Shown piece after piece: positions 5,341-6,956 of a stretch of 6,956 nt of DNA. Source of the DNA: Candidatus Aminicenantota bacterium (GTDB lineage: Bacteria; Acidobacteriota; Aminicenantia; S016-38). Positions within the stretch are counted from its first letter, which is position 1. The number at the start of each line of letters is the position of its first letter. The stretch covers positions 1-6,956 of the forward strand of contig JAMOUL010000264.1 of assembly GCA_027062035.1 (NCBI GenBank), in the 5' to 3' direction. A model generated the notes under the pieces. The model saw only the letters and a program-made list of their open reading frames with translations, was not told the DNA's origin and made no database searches. Position numbers and translations under genes: made by a program.

Positions 5341-6956
5341 TATGTCCTCGTCCATTTCCAGTGTTTTCGACAGTTCCTTCCACTGCTGGAGGTCGTTTAT
5401 CTCCACAGTCAGGAATATAAAGCCTGTACCGTCTCCAAGACCCTTGCCTTCTATGTTGGTAACGTTTATATGGAATTTTGAAATAAGTTCAAGCACATCC
5501 TTTAACATTCCAGGTCTATCTATCACCTTTAATCTCACAGAGATGGTTTGTTTTTCCGGACCTTCCACCCACTTCGCCTCTTTTATTCTCGAGGGATCAA
5601 GGAATCCCTGGAGATAAAGGGGACAGGTTTTAGAATGTATCTTTATACCCCTTTTACTTACGTAGGCTATAATTTCCTCTCCCTTTATTGGATTACAGCA
5701 TTTGGCAAATTCTACCTCTATGTCCTGCATTCCATCCACAATTATCTTCGGTTTTGAAACCAGGAGTTTTCTTTTCTTTTTTTCTTCCTTTATCTTTTCA
5801 GGGAAAAGCCTTCTCAGAAATTTCCAGGTCAGGTTCAGGGCATCCTTTCCAAGCATATAATAAAAATAATCCACATCCGCAATATTTACATTCTTCAAGC
5901 GCCTTTCAAGCTCTTCTTCGTCTATTTCTCCAAGTTGTTTTCGGTTTTTCTGGAGAAACTCTTCCCATTTCTTTTTTCCTGCAGGAACAACCTTGCTTTT
6001 TTCCGTTTTCCTGAACCAGCTTTTGATCTTCTGTCTTGCCCTTTGGGTTTTCACAAAATTCAGCCAGTCCATCGAAGGGGTAGCCCTGGGATCTGTTATT
6101 ATCTCCACAACCTGACCCGAACGAAGCGGCTTTTTGAGAGAATATCTCATTCCATTTACCCTGGCTCCTATAGTATGATTTCCTATTTCTGTATGGATAG
6201 CATAGGCAAAGTCCAGAGGGGTTGAGCCAGCAGGTAGTTCTATGGTGTGTCCCTTGGGGGTCTGCACGTAAATAACATCTTTTATTTCAAGGCTTTCCCC
6301 TATCTGTTTTATGAGACTGGTGCTCTGAGTTCTGGATTCCTCCTGAAGTTCTCTTACAAAGTCAAGGGCCTCTTTTATGTAACTTTTATCTTCCTTGTAA
6401 GCGAGGTGAGAAGCGGAACCGAGTTCTGCCTCACGGTGCATTTCCTCGGTTCTTATCTGAATCTCGAACTTGTCACCATCTACAATTATAGTGGTATGAA
6501 GGGAGCGATAACCGTTGGGCTTTGGGCTGGCAATCCAGTCCCTTAATCTGGACTGAATGGGGGGCCAGTTTTGATGAACTATTCCCAGGATCTGATAACA
6601 TCTATCCACCTTGTCAGTAATTACTCTGAGTGCAAGCAGGTCATCTATTCCCTCAAGTCCAACTCCTTTTTTTCTCATCTTTCTGTATATGCTATAAAGT
6701 CTTTTAACCCTGTATTCTACCCTGAAGGGCACCTTTTCCTTTTTAAGGGTCCTTTCTAAAAGACCCTTCATTTTTATCAGCTTTTTTTCAAACTCCTTCT
6801 TTCTTGCAGCCAGCATTCTTTCCAGTCTTTTATACTCTTCTGGATAAAGATATTTGAAGCTGAGATCCTCAAGGTCTCCTTTAATCTTTCCCATTCCCAT
6901 CATATGGGCAACCGGCACATAAATTGTGAGTGTTTCTTCAGCAATTCTTTTCCTTT
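5320..6956 (-). CDS. rel: RelA/SpoT-type (p)ppGpp synthetase/hydrolase, lacking its N-terminus (runs off right edge)
   Basis: A long RelA/SpoT homologue controlling the stringent-response alarmone (p)ppGpp. The frame is open to the window's right end and the reading starts within the conserved EETLTIYVPVAHMMGMGKIK linker. The GTG at 6918 is therefore internal, and the HD hydrolase domain lies outside. Counting from that GTG: synthetase domain about 65-175, with IDDLLALRVI, SRLRDWIASPKPNGYRSLHT and EIQIRTEEMH; TGS domain about 213-275; helical region about 280-390; zinc-finger-like domain with Cys407, Cys408, His428 and Cys432; C-terminal ACT domain about 458-532. The substrate-specificity motif is RLRD (124-127), a basic variant of the RxKD of bifunctional enzymes rather than the ExDD of E. 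coli RelA. Synthetase plus hydrolase activity is thus expected but cannot be confirmed without the missing part. The stop overlaps the promoter of the following gene, 25 bases away. Confidence 0.95.
   Translation of the reverse strand, partial: RKRIAEETLTIYVPVAHMMGMGKIKGDLEDLSFKYLYPEEYKRLERMLAARKKEFEKKLIKMKGLLERTLKKEKVPFRVEYRVKRLYSIYRKMRKKGVGLEGIDDLLALRVITDKVDRCYQILGIVHQNWPPIQSRLRDWIASPKPNGYRSLHTTIIVDGDKFEIQIRTEEMHREAELGSASHLAYKEDKSYIKEALDFVRELQEESRTQSTSLIKQIGESLEIKDVIYVQTPKGHTIELPAGSTPLDFAYAIHTEIGNHTIGARVNGMRYSLKKPLRSGQVVEIITDPRATPSMDWLNFVKTQRARQKIKSWFRKTEKSKVVPAGKKKWEEFLQKNRKQLGEIDEEELERRLKNVNIADVDYFYYMLGKDALNLTWKFLRRLFPEKIKEEKKKRKLLVSKPKIIVDGMQDIEVEFAKCCNPIKGEEIIAYVSKRGIKIHSKTCPLYLQGFLDPSRIKEAKWVEGPEKQTISVRLKVIDRPGMLKDVLELISKFHINVTNIEGKGLGDGTGFIFLTVEINDLQQWKELSKTLEMDEDILELRLV

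Noticed and set aside
5935..6546. Plus-strand open frames of 96-108 codons opposite the RelA/SpoT gene
   Set aside because: Shadow frames of a well-supported conserved gene, with no ribosome sites and no recognisable domains.
6745..6775. Terminator-like hairpin (AAGGGTC/GACCCTT then CATTTTTAT) on the plus strand
   Set aside because: It lies inside the RelA/SpoT coding region in the antisense direction, with no plus-strand gene to terminate. Short and likely chance.
6916..6918. GTG as the true start of the RelA/SpoT gene
   Set aside because: The frame stays open to the window end and encodes the conserved EETLTIYV linker before it, so the GTG is an internal Val codon of a longer gene.
1..6956. 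CRISPR array, tRNA, rRNA, insertion sequence or toxin-antitoxin pair
   Set aside because: I looked for regularly spaced repeats, tRNA-like cloverleaf ends, transposase motifs and small paired genes, and saw none. Coding density is high and ordinary outside 4486-4772.

Overview
The window comes from a bacterium, probably a thermophile with moderate to low GC. Arginine is mostly AGA/AGG, isoleucine is often ATA, and the proteins are rich in Lys, Glu and aromatic residues. Shine-Dalgarno sequences and sigma-70-like promoters look bacterial. The best lineage hint is the secreted coiled-coil protein at 4773-5294. Its 'KEKERR...TNDDL' start and 'PPGWLR' end resemble a protein type I associate with Acidobacteriota and relatives. 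That is recall, not a search result, so the lineage is a tentative inference.

Layout, left to right. (1) 1-278, minus strand: the N-terminal 90 or so residues of a phosphofructokinase, running off the left edge. (2) A short divergent promoter region, 279-378. (3) 379-1611, plus strand: a complete M20-family zinc peptidase/deacylase. (4) After a gap of only 3 bases, a convergent minus-strand block (4485 down to 1615) holding three prepilin-like genes. The first encodes a compact GspG-like pseudopilin of 191 residues. The other two encode large paralogues of 369 and 374 residues, each with a GspG-like half followed by an unrecognised domain of about 200 residues. (5) 4486-4772: an AT-rich intergenic region with a good promoter for the pilin block and a terminator for the gene before it. 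(6) 4773-5294, minus: a secreted coiled-coil protein of unknown function. (7) 5320 to the right edge, minus: most of a long RelA/SpoT-type (p)ppGpp enzyme, lacking its N-terminal hydrolase region because the window ends.

The most distinctive part is the pilin cassette. A small likely major subunit is followed by a strong intrinsic-terminator hairpin. Then come two translationally coupled large subunits (TAATG overlap), the second of which lacks the conserved Glu+5. This looks like a transcription unit tuned to make much of the small subunit and little of two large capping or tip subunits. No assembly ATPase, inner-membrane platform protein, secretin or prepilin peptidase is in the window, so the machine that uses these subunits cannot be identified here.
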